Origin: Oehlia diaphana
Lineage: Eukaryota; Glomeromycota; Glomeromycetes; Glomerales; Glomeraceae
Assembly: GCA_003833135.1 (NCBI GenBank)
Contig: QZLH01000010.1
Coordinates: 9,513-73,512 of the forward strand
DNA: 64,000 bases
Direction: 5' to 3'
This document shows positions 48,996-60,541 of this stretch, piece after piece. The translations under genes were made by a program, and so were the position numbers. Each line of letters opens with the position of its first letter. Position 1 is the stretch's first letter. The notes below the pieces were generated by a model. It did not search any database, had not been told where the DNA came from, and was given only the letters and a program-made list of their open reading frames with translations.

Positions 48996-49418
48996 ACGAT
49001 ACTACGCGAAGAGAGGAGGAGCGTTTTTTTCGTACAACGAATAAAAAAAATTTCTATATAGATAATAAGGTTGGCTAACTTAAATAGAAAAATTATCTAT
49101 TTACAAAATCAGCACTACTATAATCATTTATAAAAAACATTTTATATAAATTTAAATTATTAAAATTATTAAATATGATGATGATTTAATAATAAAATTT
49201 TTTAAAAAAATAAAAAAATTTAAATTCAAAGGAAATAGACTGATATTCATTATTAAATTTTCATTAAATGATGTATCATACTATTATTAAAAGTTTAAAC
49301 GAAAGAGTAAAACGGAAAATATATTATTGGTCATAATCCTAATATATAGTCTATGATTAAGTAATAAAATATTATTATTAAAAACTATTCTATGAGAAAT
49401 ATTAATCATAATTTTTTT
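48996..49418. other. Intergenic region
   Basis: Upstream of the nucleotidyltransferase gene and downstream of the Sip3-like gene. AT-rich; nothing recognised. Confidence 0.5.
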
Positions 49419-52400
49419 TTAAGAAAATACATCTAATTGCTTTTTAACATCACTACAATATTTTATAATAGATTTATATTCAGATTTATATCTGTTATTA
49501 AATCCATGCTTTTCATTATCATATGAAGAATTCAATTCACTATCATCTCTTTCGTTAACTTTAATTTCTTCTTCTTCTGATAACAAATCATCTTTTAATA
49601 ACATCCATCTAGCTTTGTTACATTTTGCTCTTTCATCTAATAACCAATTGACATACTCACTTTCCGATAACCTTCTATCAATAGAATTTATTAATCGGAA
49701 TGTTAATAATAAATCGTATCTTAATATTGCTACTTTTTTACGTGCAAATGATATTTCATCTGACATACGACGATGAAAATGAAGTAACCACGGATATGGT
49801 GGACGTGTAATTCTCGTACTCAAAAATTGTTTGTAGCTAAAAAAAAAAAAATAAGTTATAAGAAGACTTCAAAAAATAAACTACCCATTAATAATATTTT
49901 TAAGTACCTTGTAGGATCAACACCCTTTAGAGCTTTAGAACTTGTGTTCAACACATATTCTTCAATGTCACGAATATAAACTGCAGGTGGTGTAGCATTT
50001 GTTCTGAAATTTTCTGTAGCTGTAATCGATGGAGCATTATATCCAGTTCCCATTAATAAATAAATATTGAATAGTAATGATAATGTTAAAATAATTCCAA
50101 CTATTCTAATAGATGACAAGTTGGTTAAAATTTCAATAAAAGCTGAAATTGACTTGTCCAATAATCCTATTAAATTTTCCATAGTTAATAAATTTGCCTT
50201 TTTTGATCTTTTTTGTTCATTAGGTGGACCAGCTTTGTTTGCTGATGTCCCAGCTGTTTGCAACTCTTCACCACTTATTAATTTTGTTCGTGGTTTATGA
50301 TGACGATGGGAGTGAGAACGACGACGTAATGATGAAGCTGGGTGTGATCTTGGTGAACTTGGATCTAAAAGCTTACGCTGTGCTATATCTGCATTAACCA
50401 AGGACATTATATCTGTTACGGTCTCTGATAAACCTGTCATTGTAGCTTTCCGAATTAAAGGCTTAACCATTGGTGATTTGAGCCATTTAATACCGATATA
50501 GCAATTTAATTTGCAACTTGTTTTTGAAATATAAGTAATACAAAACTTGATCATTGGTATAAATGAATCATTATACGGGATATCTAATGCATTGGTTTGG
50601 CTTAAAACGCTGTAACAACTAGAATATACAACGAACAAATTTTTTAGAAAAAAATGAATGATTATTCCAAAATAATTACAAGCGCAGTAAAGATAACTTA
50701 CAGGTAATCATCGCGTTTCTTGCATATTTGAGTCTCTATACAATTACTTTCTTTCACTTTAGCTATCAGAAAAGTTGTAACCAAGTTATTAATACGCGAC
50801 GTTATATTAAAAGGTATTTAAACTAATTCATTAAAAGTAACCTACCCATAGGGTTATTAACAGGTATAATAAATTTAAATTCTCTCTTCCTTTCTCCGTT
50901 ATCCATAACCCACGGTCCGCTATGTAATAACGTATTTCCTTTCTTTTTATGTAAACGAGACCATATCGTACTTTTCTCATCAAAAATCATATCAAAAAGT
51001 TTTTTAGCTGAAACAGGAAATTCATGTTCAACTTCAAATTTTTCAGGATGATCTGGACATTGACATTCAATAGGATCTTTAGGTGACGGAATATTGGATG
51101 GGAGATCATCTTTTTTTTTAAAATAAAAAATTTTAAATGGCTTTTACGATATATTTTTTAAATTGTAATTTAAGTTATTTAAGTTAAAATGAAAATAATA
51201 TATTTCTACCTTCCGGTGACGGGATTATAATCATACTGGGTGTCCTTGGGGTGTTGGGACTACTTGTATATTAAAATAACAAAAAAGAATAAATATATGT
51301 AAACAAATTGTAAATTATTAATAAATACATTTTGTTATCTCCCTCATGTGAATCGTTAACAGAAATTCTATCGTGAGCAATAAGATCTTTATGATCATCA
51401 TCTAAATCTCCACTTTTTTGATCTTTCGCTTCCGTTTTTTCCAAAGGTTTTTCATCTATCATAGAATTCTCATCCTTTTGCTCTGTGTTCTTTTCGGACA
51501 CGGTATCATTCTTTTCTTCATTTTTAGGTCCACTTTCTAATTTCCACACAGCATCAAATATATGTTGTAAAGATACCGACTATAATATAAATAATTATGA
51601 ATTTATTCAAAAGTAAAAATTATTATTAAAATGTTTATTAAATTTAACAAACCTTCTCTCCAGTAGAAAGTCTCCAGACTGTATGTGTCTTTTCATAAAA
51701 GTCACCTTTAGCGTCTAAATATGTCTTAATTACATACTAATGAATAATAAAACGTTAAAATATTATGAGCAAAAATTTATGAACATAATTTTAAAATTAA
51801 AGCAAAATAAATCCGAAGTAATTACATTTTGATTATTAGTGTTATCGATAAACTCTACAATTTGTTGTGTGTCGGTTGTCTTATAAACAATTGATTTAAT
51901 ATCTCGCCAACTAATCCAAAACTGTAAAAATAAAAAAATTCAATATAAAAGAAATAAGAAGTTTATCATGAACATAAATTGTGTCTTACCATATTTATGA
52001 CACTCATCACCGTGGAATAAAAATAAAGTTTATCTTGTGTGATATATGCACGCCCTTTGAATAACATATTATCCTTATACCATGCACAATTAAAAACTAA
52101 GAGGAGGAGAATTAATTAATTATATTAGATTAAAAAGTTCATAAAGTAATAAAGTTAATTATAACTTACTATCTAATGCGTATTCGGCCTCAGTCGCACA
52201 GGAAAACAATATATGTAATTGCACATTATGAAGTAATAAGTTATGAGGATATTCAACAATAGACCCGTCAACACCAGACCCAACAGGCCCACTTCCGTTA
52301 CGTTTAGTTCCATCTCCATCAGCTTCTTCATCCTCTTGTGCGTTACCCGTATTCATTATTAGATTCACAGCAGGCATTGCCCAATTCAACGTTCCCCAGA

Positions 52401-54746
52401 AATTTTGCTGATTAGCAGATGTTGAGGATTTCTCATTAGAGGATGATTGTGTAGTTGAAGATGAAGTTGTAACTGCATTATTATTCGTGGGAGGCGTCAT
52501 CGACCCTTTTGAAGAAACACTATTATAATTATGATGTGCTAATTGAGATCTTGGATTAGGTAGATTAGACACTGATGTTGCTCGCTTTTTTGTTAACAAA
52601 TTTGAATTACTTCGCTTGGTTTCCAAGGGTGGAGGTGGAGAAACTAACGAAGACGTAATTTTTAAGTCTGACGTTGAATTACCATCAATTTTATGACTTT
52701 CAGCAGAGTTAGATGAAGAAGCTTTATTAGTATCATGATCTCCCTCATTGGTGATAGATACATGTTGTTCATCCTCTGTTTCTTTATTAGGATTCACAGA
52801 GGCAGTAGAAGAGGAAGAATCAACTGATGAACGAAAAGCGTGACGTTTCGCGTTCTCAAATGCACTTATCCAATCTTTTAATTCTGTTTCGGTCTCAGCC
52901 TGCAGTATATATGTGGTCCTTTTAAATAAAATAACTTTTTTAATCACAGGAATGTTTCGAGAATTGTTAAACAAAATATTACATACTGTTTAGCACCATA
53001 AAAGACTTCAAAACAGAATCTTCTATCATGAGATGTATCTATCCGTACTTCGCATAAAAGTACACCAATTCTTTCACTCTCTTCGATAACTGAACGATTT
53101 TTACCATGTCCAACAGATGTCCACCAGAATATTCCATCTTTTAAATAAAAATACTTCCTGACCCAGGTATTTTTTCCGTTAGTGCGCATAAATAAATAGC
53201 CTTGCTTGGCAGGTGTTTCATTTGACATAGATGCTGGTGAAGGCGGGTGAGTTATTTGTAACGAATCGGAATTAGGATGAATAGTCATTCCACCGTCTGT
53301 ATACTTTGTTAAGTTCCGACGTGGTTTATTTGAATTAATAGCTTCCTATAATTTAATTCAATAAACAATTTTAATTTCATATTGTATATCAAATTATTTG
53401 ATTATTTGAATATTAACCTCCTCTAATTTTTTCCGTAAATCTTGAAGTAGAGGATTTTGACTCTCACACGTTTTCTTGCTCTAATAATAATTATAATTAT
53501 AAATTAATATATAATTTATATAATTTAAAAACATTTAAATATTAGTAAAATAAAAAGGCCGCCCGTACTTCCGACAACCATCCTTTTAATCTTTCCAACT
53601 GATTCTCTGACCCTTTATGTACGATTAGACTTGATTCATGCATATCTAAATGCATAAATGTACTGGTCAAGAACTAGTACAAAAAATTAATAATTAATAT
53701 ATTAATAATATTAAGAATTAAATTTAAGTGGAAATTTCTTATAAGTAAAGTATTACTAACTTGTTCCATTACTAAATGATCTATAGATGTTCTAAATTGA
53801 ACGATTTTAAGTGTATAATCTAATGCTGTTTTAATATAATTTTTTCGAACTTCATATAATTGAAACGCATCCTACAAAAAAAAATAATGATTTAATAAAT
53901 TATTTAAATAATAATCAATCAATCAAAATAATCCTCTCTAATTCAAACCTCTCGCAATGCACTGGCTTCCTTATTTTTTGATTGGGAAGTATATTTTGCT
54001 AGCATACTATCATATCTTTCAAGTATCCGCTCATAACTACGACGTGCTTCCTATATTGATTAGTCTGATTTGTTAATATCGAAATATCGAATAATTGAAA
54101 ATAATATAAGATGAAATGTACCTTGAATTCTTTTAGATCATTTCTTATGAAGTGTGAAATTGGCTGTAGTAATTTTTCATCAATGTCATTTACCTAATTA
54201 AAAATTGTACAAACAATTAATTTCTATAATCAAAATTTAGTTTGTTGATTGATATAATAATCTCTTTTTTTTACCAATTTTGCTTTAAATGCGTAAGTTG
54301 TCTGCAAAATATCAGCAAAAATTCTAGCTGCAGTAAGTGTAAAATCTCGATCTATTCATTAATAATTGGATATTGTTTAATTACTAAGTAAAAAATAATT
54401 AAATCGATTTAAAATTTTACCTAATAATGATTCTTCACTTGGAATTAACGTTGCTTTCTTTGCCAGGTTATTACTCGCTTCATTTAATTCTATCAGATAA
54501 TCAAATTAGTTTATTATCTGGGAATATCTATTCTTTTCTGACGGAAAACTTACTGATAGATTCCTCCGAATACGATTTTATTGCTTTAAATAGCGCATCA
54601 AGCCATTTTTCAAAATGGTCAATTTGTTCTTCGAATTTTTTTACATTTGCCCGAAAGTTTGGGGTGTCGTGAACGGCTTCTCGAGGGTTTAAGCTATCGA
54701 TAACAGATTCTGCTGGCAACGGAGGTGTCACAAGTATTGAAGACAT
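49419..54746 (-). CDS. Sip3/Lam-family protein: BAR, PH, GRAM-like and VASt domains
   Basis: Nineteen minus-strand exons give 1314 residues in one open frame: 54554-54746, 54421-54489, 54275-54351, 54122-54193, 53949-54050, 53761-53871, 53569-53673, 53418-53480, 52987-53345, 52170-52918, 51990-52096, 51826-51921, 51653-51736, 51329-51579, 51210-51262, 50846-51109, 50702-50762, 49908-50618, 49419-49836. A helical BAR domain covers residues 1-264. A PH domain follows (about 310-410; QGYLFMRTNGKNTWVRKYFY to ELKDWISAFENAK), then a Ser/Asn-rich linker. A GRAM-like piece (FNCAWYKDNMLFKGRAYITQ, about 635-670) comes before the VASt domain (about 840-1010; HEFPVSAKKLFDMIF). One transmembrane helix lies at about 1109-1129 (IRIVGIILTLSLLFNIYLLM). 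The order matches yeast Sip3/Ysp1 (Lam3/Lam1), ER-anchored proteins that move sterol at ER-plasma membrane contacts. Sip3 is 1229 residues. Confidence 0.92.
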
Positions 54747-55794
54747 TTTAAAAGCTCGCAATTTTAAAAAGATTATTTACAAAAAATGAATATTTTACCA
54801 AAAAAAATTTCTGGTAAATTCTCACGGGTATTACTAATTAATACGCCTCACCCACAAGCTTTACTTTAAATTATTAATTCTTAAAATTTAGCTATGCAGA
54901 TTCGCATCATAACCTTTTACGCATGATATCACTAACATAAATAACATAAAAAAAGGCATTGATCATTGTAGAATGACAAAAGATTGCGAAAATCCAAATA
55001 TCAAAATCGTATACTAAAACTAATAAATTTTTCATTGGCTAATTTGATTCTACGTTTAACAAATCCCCTTTCCCCCTCAAAATAAACATAATCCTTTCTT
55101 CCTTTTCAATGTCACAAAGATTTAACTTTATAATGTAAACTACTCCCTTTATTTTCAGAATAAAAGACTTGTAATTTTTCCCATCTCCTTTTTTTTAATA
55201 TTGTTATTGGAACGGCCTAATTTGCCAAAATCTTCTTTCATACATTACCTTCGTATTGAAAGTTACTTGTAATATAATGTACATAAAATCTCGCAAAATT
55301 CTGGGACTGTGTGGTTAAATAGTAAAAATTATAAATATTTTGCTTTATCAATTGTATATAATAGAAAGACCTCCTTGACATTTGTAATCAGTCGATTAAA
55401 ATTGCTGCAATGGATTCGATTGTTATAGGAAATAAATGTGATGTTCTTCGATCTTCACATCTTTACCACATATCAATTTCGCGAACTTTAGATTTAACTA
55501 TTGAACGATAAAGTATATGCCTTTACTGAGGGATCAATAAATGTAAATTGCCGTGTTACCGTGCAATAGATAAAGTTAATTCAATCCCGGTCAAGTTACC
55601 AGAAGCGGGCAGATTCACGTTACCGACGACCTATTGTTGGATAGTACTCGTTCCATGTTCTGGATGCTCTTTACGAACTATATCTACGGGGGTATGTTCC
55701 TTTTGGGCCCCTATCAACCTGGTGATTCTTTTACAAACCACTCGCAAAATTAGTGATTCTCATCGACAACTTCTAGACTATTTCCCACTTATGG
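54747..55794. other. Intergenic region upstream of the Sip3-like gene
   Basis: Probably holds the promoter of the Sip3-like gene at its left end. A frame at 55548-55859 (103 codons) is GC-richer than its surroundings but shows no known domain, and its end overlaps the repeat unit described next. No gene is claimed. Confidence 0.45.
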
Positions 55795-55982
55795 ATGAAC
55801 GAGTTATAGGTCCTTCCAATATTGTGATTCGTTTTTTTCCGTCAATCTGCCGTATATAATTATCATGTGACCTGCCAACTTCGTTAAATGATTGAAACTG
55901 TTTTACAAAATTTTTTTTTTTATAATTGTTTAACTTGATTAATTGTGTAAATAAATAAATAAATAATACTTTTAAAATTTAT
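55795..55982 (+). repeat. 3' remnant of a further neurofibromin 5' duplication unit
   Basis: The stretch with ATCATGTGACCTGCCAACTT, TTTAACTTGATTAATTGT and an (AAAT)n tract matches the end of the units at about 57010-57095 and 59628-59970. It shows that at least one more unit end lies to the left of the first recognisable copy. Confidence 0.6.
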
Positions 55983-56190
55983 GGTAATCATGGAACAATT
56001 TATTCAATTGAATAACTGTCGTAGTCTTAAGTCGTAACGCAAATTTCGCACGAAGCGGATCAAATTTAAACCAATTAAAGAGATTTTTCATTTGCAAATT
56101 TAATGCAAAATGTTGTATACCATTTGTACCATCATCAGTTATTAATTTATTTATTTCATTAAATATATAGAAATCATATTTATATCAAAA

Positions 56191-57023
56191 ATGAAAGATG
56201 GATACTAAAATGATACTATCTTTAATAAATAGGATAGGTTCAAAGTTACCATGTAAAAGTGGAAAAAAGCTAGAAACTTTAGAAGCAGATGGCTTAATTC
56301 AACAATTTGTAAATGCCCTTGTTGATTTATCCCGATTTAAGGCACCATTGCATATAATTTAACCGGACTTTTAGAAAAAATCTCGAAGGTAATATCATTT
56401 TAAATAATTAAAGTTCTGGATCAATGTTTATTAATTTTTTAAATACTCTATAGCATACTCAAACATATAAAGATTTACCTTCAAACGATGTATTACAATC
56501 ACAACTATTTATTTTAAAAATTCTATCAGAATGCATGACTAATCATTGGAAATTTTGTCAAGGGACATCAGTAGAATCACTATCTAAAGAAACTTCAACT
56601 AAAGAATCATTAAATACTTCAAATACGTCAAGTTCGACAAATTCATTAAATACTTCAAATACACCAAATACGTCAAGTTCATCAAATCTATCCTTTAAAT
56701 TACCAAAATCATGGGATGATCTACCACCTTTAGATGATAATTTAGCAGTATTTATTCTAAAAGTTTTATCTCGATTTCTTTATCAAATGGATTCTTTAAA
56801 AGATTATAACCCAAACGTTCATAATGGACCAAGTGGAGGAAAAGAATCTCCTAACCATAATGTTCAAGCTGCTTGGTCTCCTGCAACATACGAATTAGTT
56901 AGTGAAATATTTAAAAGTACTAGACGAGTGACATTTTATATTGAACGTTCCAATAGTGCGATAGTTCAGACGAATCCACCATTCGTTTCTATTTGTCAAT
57001 CCGCCGGACATGATATCATGTGA
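56191..57023 (+). pseudogene. Broken copy A of the neurofibromin/Ira gene 5' end
   Basis: Matches exons 1 and 2 and intron 1 of the intact gene at 60542. ATGAAAGATG is followed by an extra G, so exon 1 reads MKDGY and stops at TAA. Exon 2 (frame 56535-57023) is open and closely similar to the intact gene up to ELVSEIFKSTRRVTFYI, then diverges and stops, where the real protein continues. The preceding 200 bases repeat the upstream region of the intact gene. The copy carries the empty site AAAAGTACTAGACGAG that is filled by a MITE in copy B. Confidence 0.85.
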
Positions 57024-57500
57024 CTTGACAACTTTGCAAAATTTTTTTTTATAATTGTTTAACTTGATTAATTGTATAAATAAATAAATAAATAAATATT
57101 ATTAACGAAATGCTTTAAAATTTAAGGTAATCATGACAACCTTTTTTTTATTTATTCAAATTGAATAAATGTCGTAGTCGTAACACAATTTCACATCAAA
57201 TTTAAACCAATTAAAGAGATTTTTCATTTGCAAATTTTTAAGATGCAAAATGTGTAACATTTGTAATATTATTAATCCTAACGTGTATGTATGTATGTAC
57301 GAATAAAGAAAGAAACGACTTTTGAAAAAATTTAGAGCAATCATTTTATTATATTCTTAATCATTATTTTTTTTCCATAAACTCTTTCTTTTATAATGCT
57401 TTAAGTTTTTTTTGTTATATAGTCAACTATTCATTAAATCAAATTTATATACAGAAACATATTTATTTCAAAATGAAAGTTAATAAAATGATATCTTTAA

Positions 57501-58518
57501 TTGCCGATTCGTCTAAGAACGGCACTGCGTTACTAATAAAATTCGGGGTTAAATTTGCCGATTTTGTGCTAGAACACAATCTTCAGAAAAGGATATTTTC
57601 ATAGACAACATATTAANNNNNNNNNNNNNNNNNNNNNNNNNNNNNNNNNNNNNNNNNNNNNNNNNNNNNNNNNNNNNNNNNNNNNNNNNNNNNNNNNNNN
57701 NNNNNNNNNNNNNNNNNNNNNNNNNNNNNNNNNNNNNNNNNNNNNNNNNNNNNNNNNNNNNNNNNNNNNNNNNNNNNNNNNNNNNNNNNNNNNNNNNNNN
57801 NNNNNNNNNNNNNNNNNNNNNNNNNNNNNNNNNNNNNNNNNNNNNNNNNNNNNNNNNNNNNNNNNNNNNNNNNNNNNNNNNNNNNNNNNNNNNNNNNNNN
57901 NNNNNNNNNNNNNNNNNNNNNNNNNNNNNNNNNNNNNNNNNNNNNNNNNNNNNNNNNNNNNNNNNNNNNNNNNNNNNNNNNNNNNNNNNNNNNNNNNNNN
58001 NNNNNNNNNNNNNNNNNNNNNNNNNNNNNNNNNNNNNNNNNNNNNNNNNNNNNNNNNNNNNNNNNNNNNNNNNNNNNNNNNNNNNNNNNNNNNNNNNNNN
58101 NNNNNNNNNNNNNNNNNNNNNNNNNNNNNNNNNNNNNNNNNNNNNNNNNNNNNNNNNNNNNNNNNNNNNNNNNNNNNNNNNNNNNNNNNNNNNNNNNNNN
58201 NNNNNNNNNNNNNNNNNNNNNNNNNNNNNNNNNNNNNNNNNNNNNTTACACCTTAAAATGTAAGAAATTTCAATATTTTATTTTACTATATTATGTTATT
58301 TACATTATAAACATATATTTTTTGGCTTTCTAAGCTTTTTTTAAAGACTTTTTTTTTATAGAACTAGTAAAAAATTGAAGGGTACTTTTATTTGTGAAAT
58401 GGGTGAAATGGGTGAAAGTTTATCCCGCGCGTGAGATGTAAAAAACGGGTTTTTTTATTATCGTTAATATCCCCGAATTTTATTAGTAACGCAGTGCCGA
58501 TTTTAGACGGATTGGCAA
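57501..58518. mobile_element. TTAA-flanked inverted-repeat element with assembly gap
   Basis: Left end TTGCCGATTCGTCTAAGAAC, then GGCACTGCGTTACTAATAAA; the right end reads the same in reverse with few changes (TTGCCAATCCGTCTAAAATC, then GGCACTGCGTTACTAATAAA), giving termini of almost 50 bp. TTAA lies on both sides (57497-57500, 58519-58522). The uninterrupted sequence TCTTTAATAGATAGG in the sister copies confirms a single TTAA at the target. TTAA targets are known for piggyBac and Kolobok families. The middle is a run of N, so a transposase cannot be excluded. Confidence 0.85.
57618..58245. other. Assembly gap (N)
   Basis: 628 undetermined bases, inside the TTAA-flanked element. The true size may differ. 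Confidence 0.99.
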
Positions 58519-58976
58519 TTAATAGATATAATAGGTTTAAAGTTACCATGTAAAAATGGGAAAATGGAAAAACTTTAGAAGCAGATGTCTTAATTCAACA
58601 TATTGTAAATGCCATTATTGATTTATCCCGATTTAAATTTGGCACAATTGACCAAACTTTTAGAAAGTATCTCGAAGGTAATATCATTTAAATAATTATT
58701 TTAAAGTTTTGGATCAATATTTATTAATTTTTTAAATGCTCTATAGCATACTCAAACATACCTTCTAACGATATCAGCATGATGACTAATCAGGAAATTT
58801 TATCAAGGAACATCAGTAGAATCACCATCTAAAGAAACTTCGAACCATTATACTTCAAATACGTCAAGTCCGACAAGTTCATCAAGCCCATTAAATGCTT
58901 CAAACACACCAAATACGTCAAGTTCATCAAATCCATCCTTCAAATTACCAAGGTCATGAGATACCTTTAAATGATT

Positions 58977-59117
58977 TAGAACATTATTCTAATTAGTTTG
59001 ATTTAAGGTTGCTTATCTGAAAACTCATTTGACCTAATACTAAAAGTTAAATTACTTATATAAACTAAAACTGCCAAAACGTTGAAATGTTAAAATTAAA
59101 ATCTACTGAAATGCCAT
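58977..59117. other. Unidentified insertion in copy B exon 2
   Basis: About 140 bases absent from copy A and from the intact gene, placed between CCTTTAAATGATTT and AATTTAGCAGTATTT. No inverted ends or target duplication were recognised. Confidence 0.6.
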
Positions 59118-59276
59118 AATTTAGCAGTATTTATTCTAAAAGTCTTATCTCGATTTCTTTATCAAATGAATTCTTTAGAAGATTGTAACCAAAACGAAAA
59201 GAATTTCCTATCCATAATGTTCAAGCTGCTTGGTCTCCTGCAACATATGATTTAGTTAGTGAAATATTTAAAAGTA

Positions 59277-59526
59277 CCATATATCGCAGTACCCCGGGTA
59301 TTTTACAAATTTCGGAGGTTTGGCCCTGTACACCCCTCCCCCCCCCCCTATTACGCGAATTTTACTATTAATAGAAGTGTTTAAACTTATAAAATAATTA
59401 GGGTATTGTTGCACGTCACACCTAAGATATTTGTTGGATTATTTAAATAGTCAAATCAACGAAGAATGTGACTTCTTTTTTGAGGGGTACTATACATAAG
59501 GGGGTACTATGGCCCGTGATATACGG
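59277..59526. mobile_element. TA-flanked MITE, relative of the one in the LINE
   Basis: 250 bp. The left end is CCATATATCGCAGTACCCC; the right end reads in reverse CCGTATATCACGGGCC, then ATAGTACCCCC. TA flanks it (59275-59276, 59527-59528). Copy A has the empty site AAAAGTACTAGACGAG. Its right arm matches the left arm of the 27266 element over about 45 bases, and its left arm matches the other's right arm, so the two are inverted relative to each other. A C homopolymer lies at about 59337-59348. Confidence 0.85.
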
Positions 59527-59678
59527 TACTAGACGAGTGATATTTTATATTGAACGAGTTTCCAATTTCCAATAGTACGATGAATTCACCATTCGTTTCT
59601 ACCGTCAATCAGCCGGACATAATATCATGTGACTTGCCAACTTTGTTAAATGATTGTACAAAATTTTTTTTTACAATT

Positions 59679-59936
59679 AGGCCAGTTCATAATTGATTGA
59701 ACGGGATATTTGGTCGGTTACCCTAAAAATTCAGAACAATAAATTTAACTGTAGAATGATCCACTGACCGTTCAACGTGAACCACCAAAAACGTAGGTCG
59801 TTTTGGTCGAGTAGACAAAAATACTGACAAAAATAAACAAAGTCATAACTATTAGTTACCTAATATTTATCAATCAAAATTGAACTTTGATCATGAGATT
59901 AGTGTAACCTGACCAAAAACAATTATGAACTGGCCT
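59679..59936. mobile_element. ATT-flanked MITE ending AGGCCAGTTCATAATT
   Basis: 258 bp with perfect 16-base inverted ends AGGCCAGTTCATAATT; similarity continues imperfectly inward (GGTCGGTTAC / GGTCAGGTTAC). Flanked by ATT (59676-59678, 59937-59939). The other units read AATTGTTTAACTTGATT without interruption, which fixes both the borders and the 3 bp target duplication. No coding capacity. Confidence 0.85.
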
Positions 59937-60064
59937 ATTGTTTAATTTGATTAATTTGTATAAATAAATAATATTAACGAATTGCTTTAACTGTTCACAA
60001 GTGTTACATTGATCAGATCAAGTGAACCAAAATGTGTGACCTAAGAAAGTATTTAAGTTTAAAG

Positions 60065-60541
60065 TAATCATGGGTCGACTTTTTTTTGTTTATTCAAATT
60101 TGGCAAATAAAATAAATGATTGGTGTTATATGTTATTATGTTAGATCAAAAAACCGCATCTGTTTTTGAATAACTGTCGTGGTCGTAACACAATTTCGCA
60201 CGAGGCGGATCAAATTTAAACCAATTAAAGAGATTTTTCATTTGCAAATTTAGATGCAAATGTTGTGTAACATTTGTAAACATTATTAATTTATTTATTT
60301 TACCTCCTAATCCCTAACATTTTAGTTTTGTAAAGTTGGAGGTTGTTTATTTCCCTACTCCTACGAATAAGAAAGAAACGACTTTTTGAACATTTAGAAC
60401 ACTCATTTTATTATATTTTTAATCATCATTTTTTTTTCATAAATTCACTTTTATAACGCTTTATCTTAAAAAATTTTTTTTGTTATATAGTCAACTTTTC
60501 ATTAAATCAAAATTTATATATAGAAACATATTTATTTCAAA
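60065..60541 (+). promoter_or_regulatory. Duplicated upstream region of the neurofibromin gene
   Basis: This stretch recurs upstream of copy A (from about 55983, shortened) and copy B (57124-57472). It includes CCAATTAAAGAGATTTTTCA, TTGTTATATAGTCAACT and TATTTATTTCAAAATGAAAG leading into the ATG. All units kept the upstream region together with the first two exons, so it probably contains the promoter and 5' leader. No specific factor sites are claimed. Confidence 0.55.

Larger units (their letters stand above)
57473..59590 (+). pseudogene. Broken copy B of the neurofibromin/Ira gene 5' end, with insertions
   Basis: Starts with the same upstream region and ATG (57473). A TTAA-flanked element (57501-58518) then interrupts it inside exon 1; the exon resumes at 58519 (AATAGATATAATAGGTTTAA). 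Exon 2 follows from about 58745 with deletions, a stop (AGGTCATGAG), an unknown insertion near 58977-59117 and a TA-flanked MITE (59277-59526). It ends with the same divergent tail as copy A. It cannot encode a protein. Confidence 0.85.

Noticed and set aside
55548..55859. Protein-coding gene of 103 codons
   Set aside because: No domain and no start context, and its 3' part overlaps the duplicated unit tail; likely chance.
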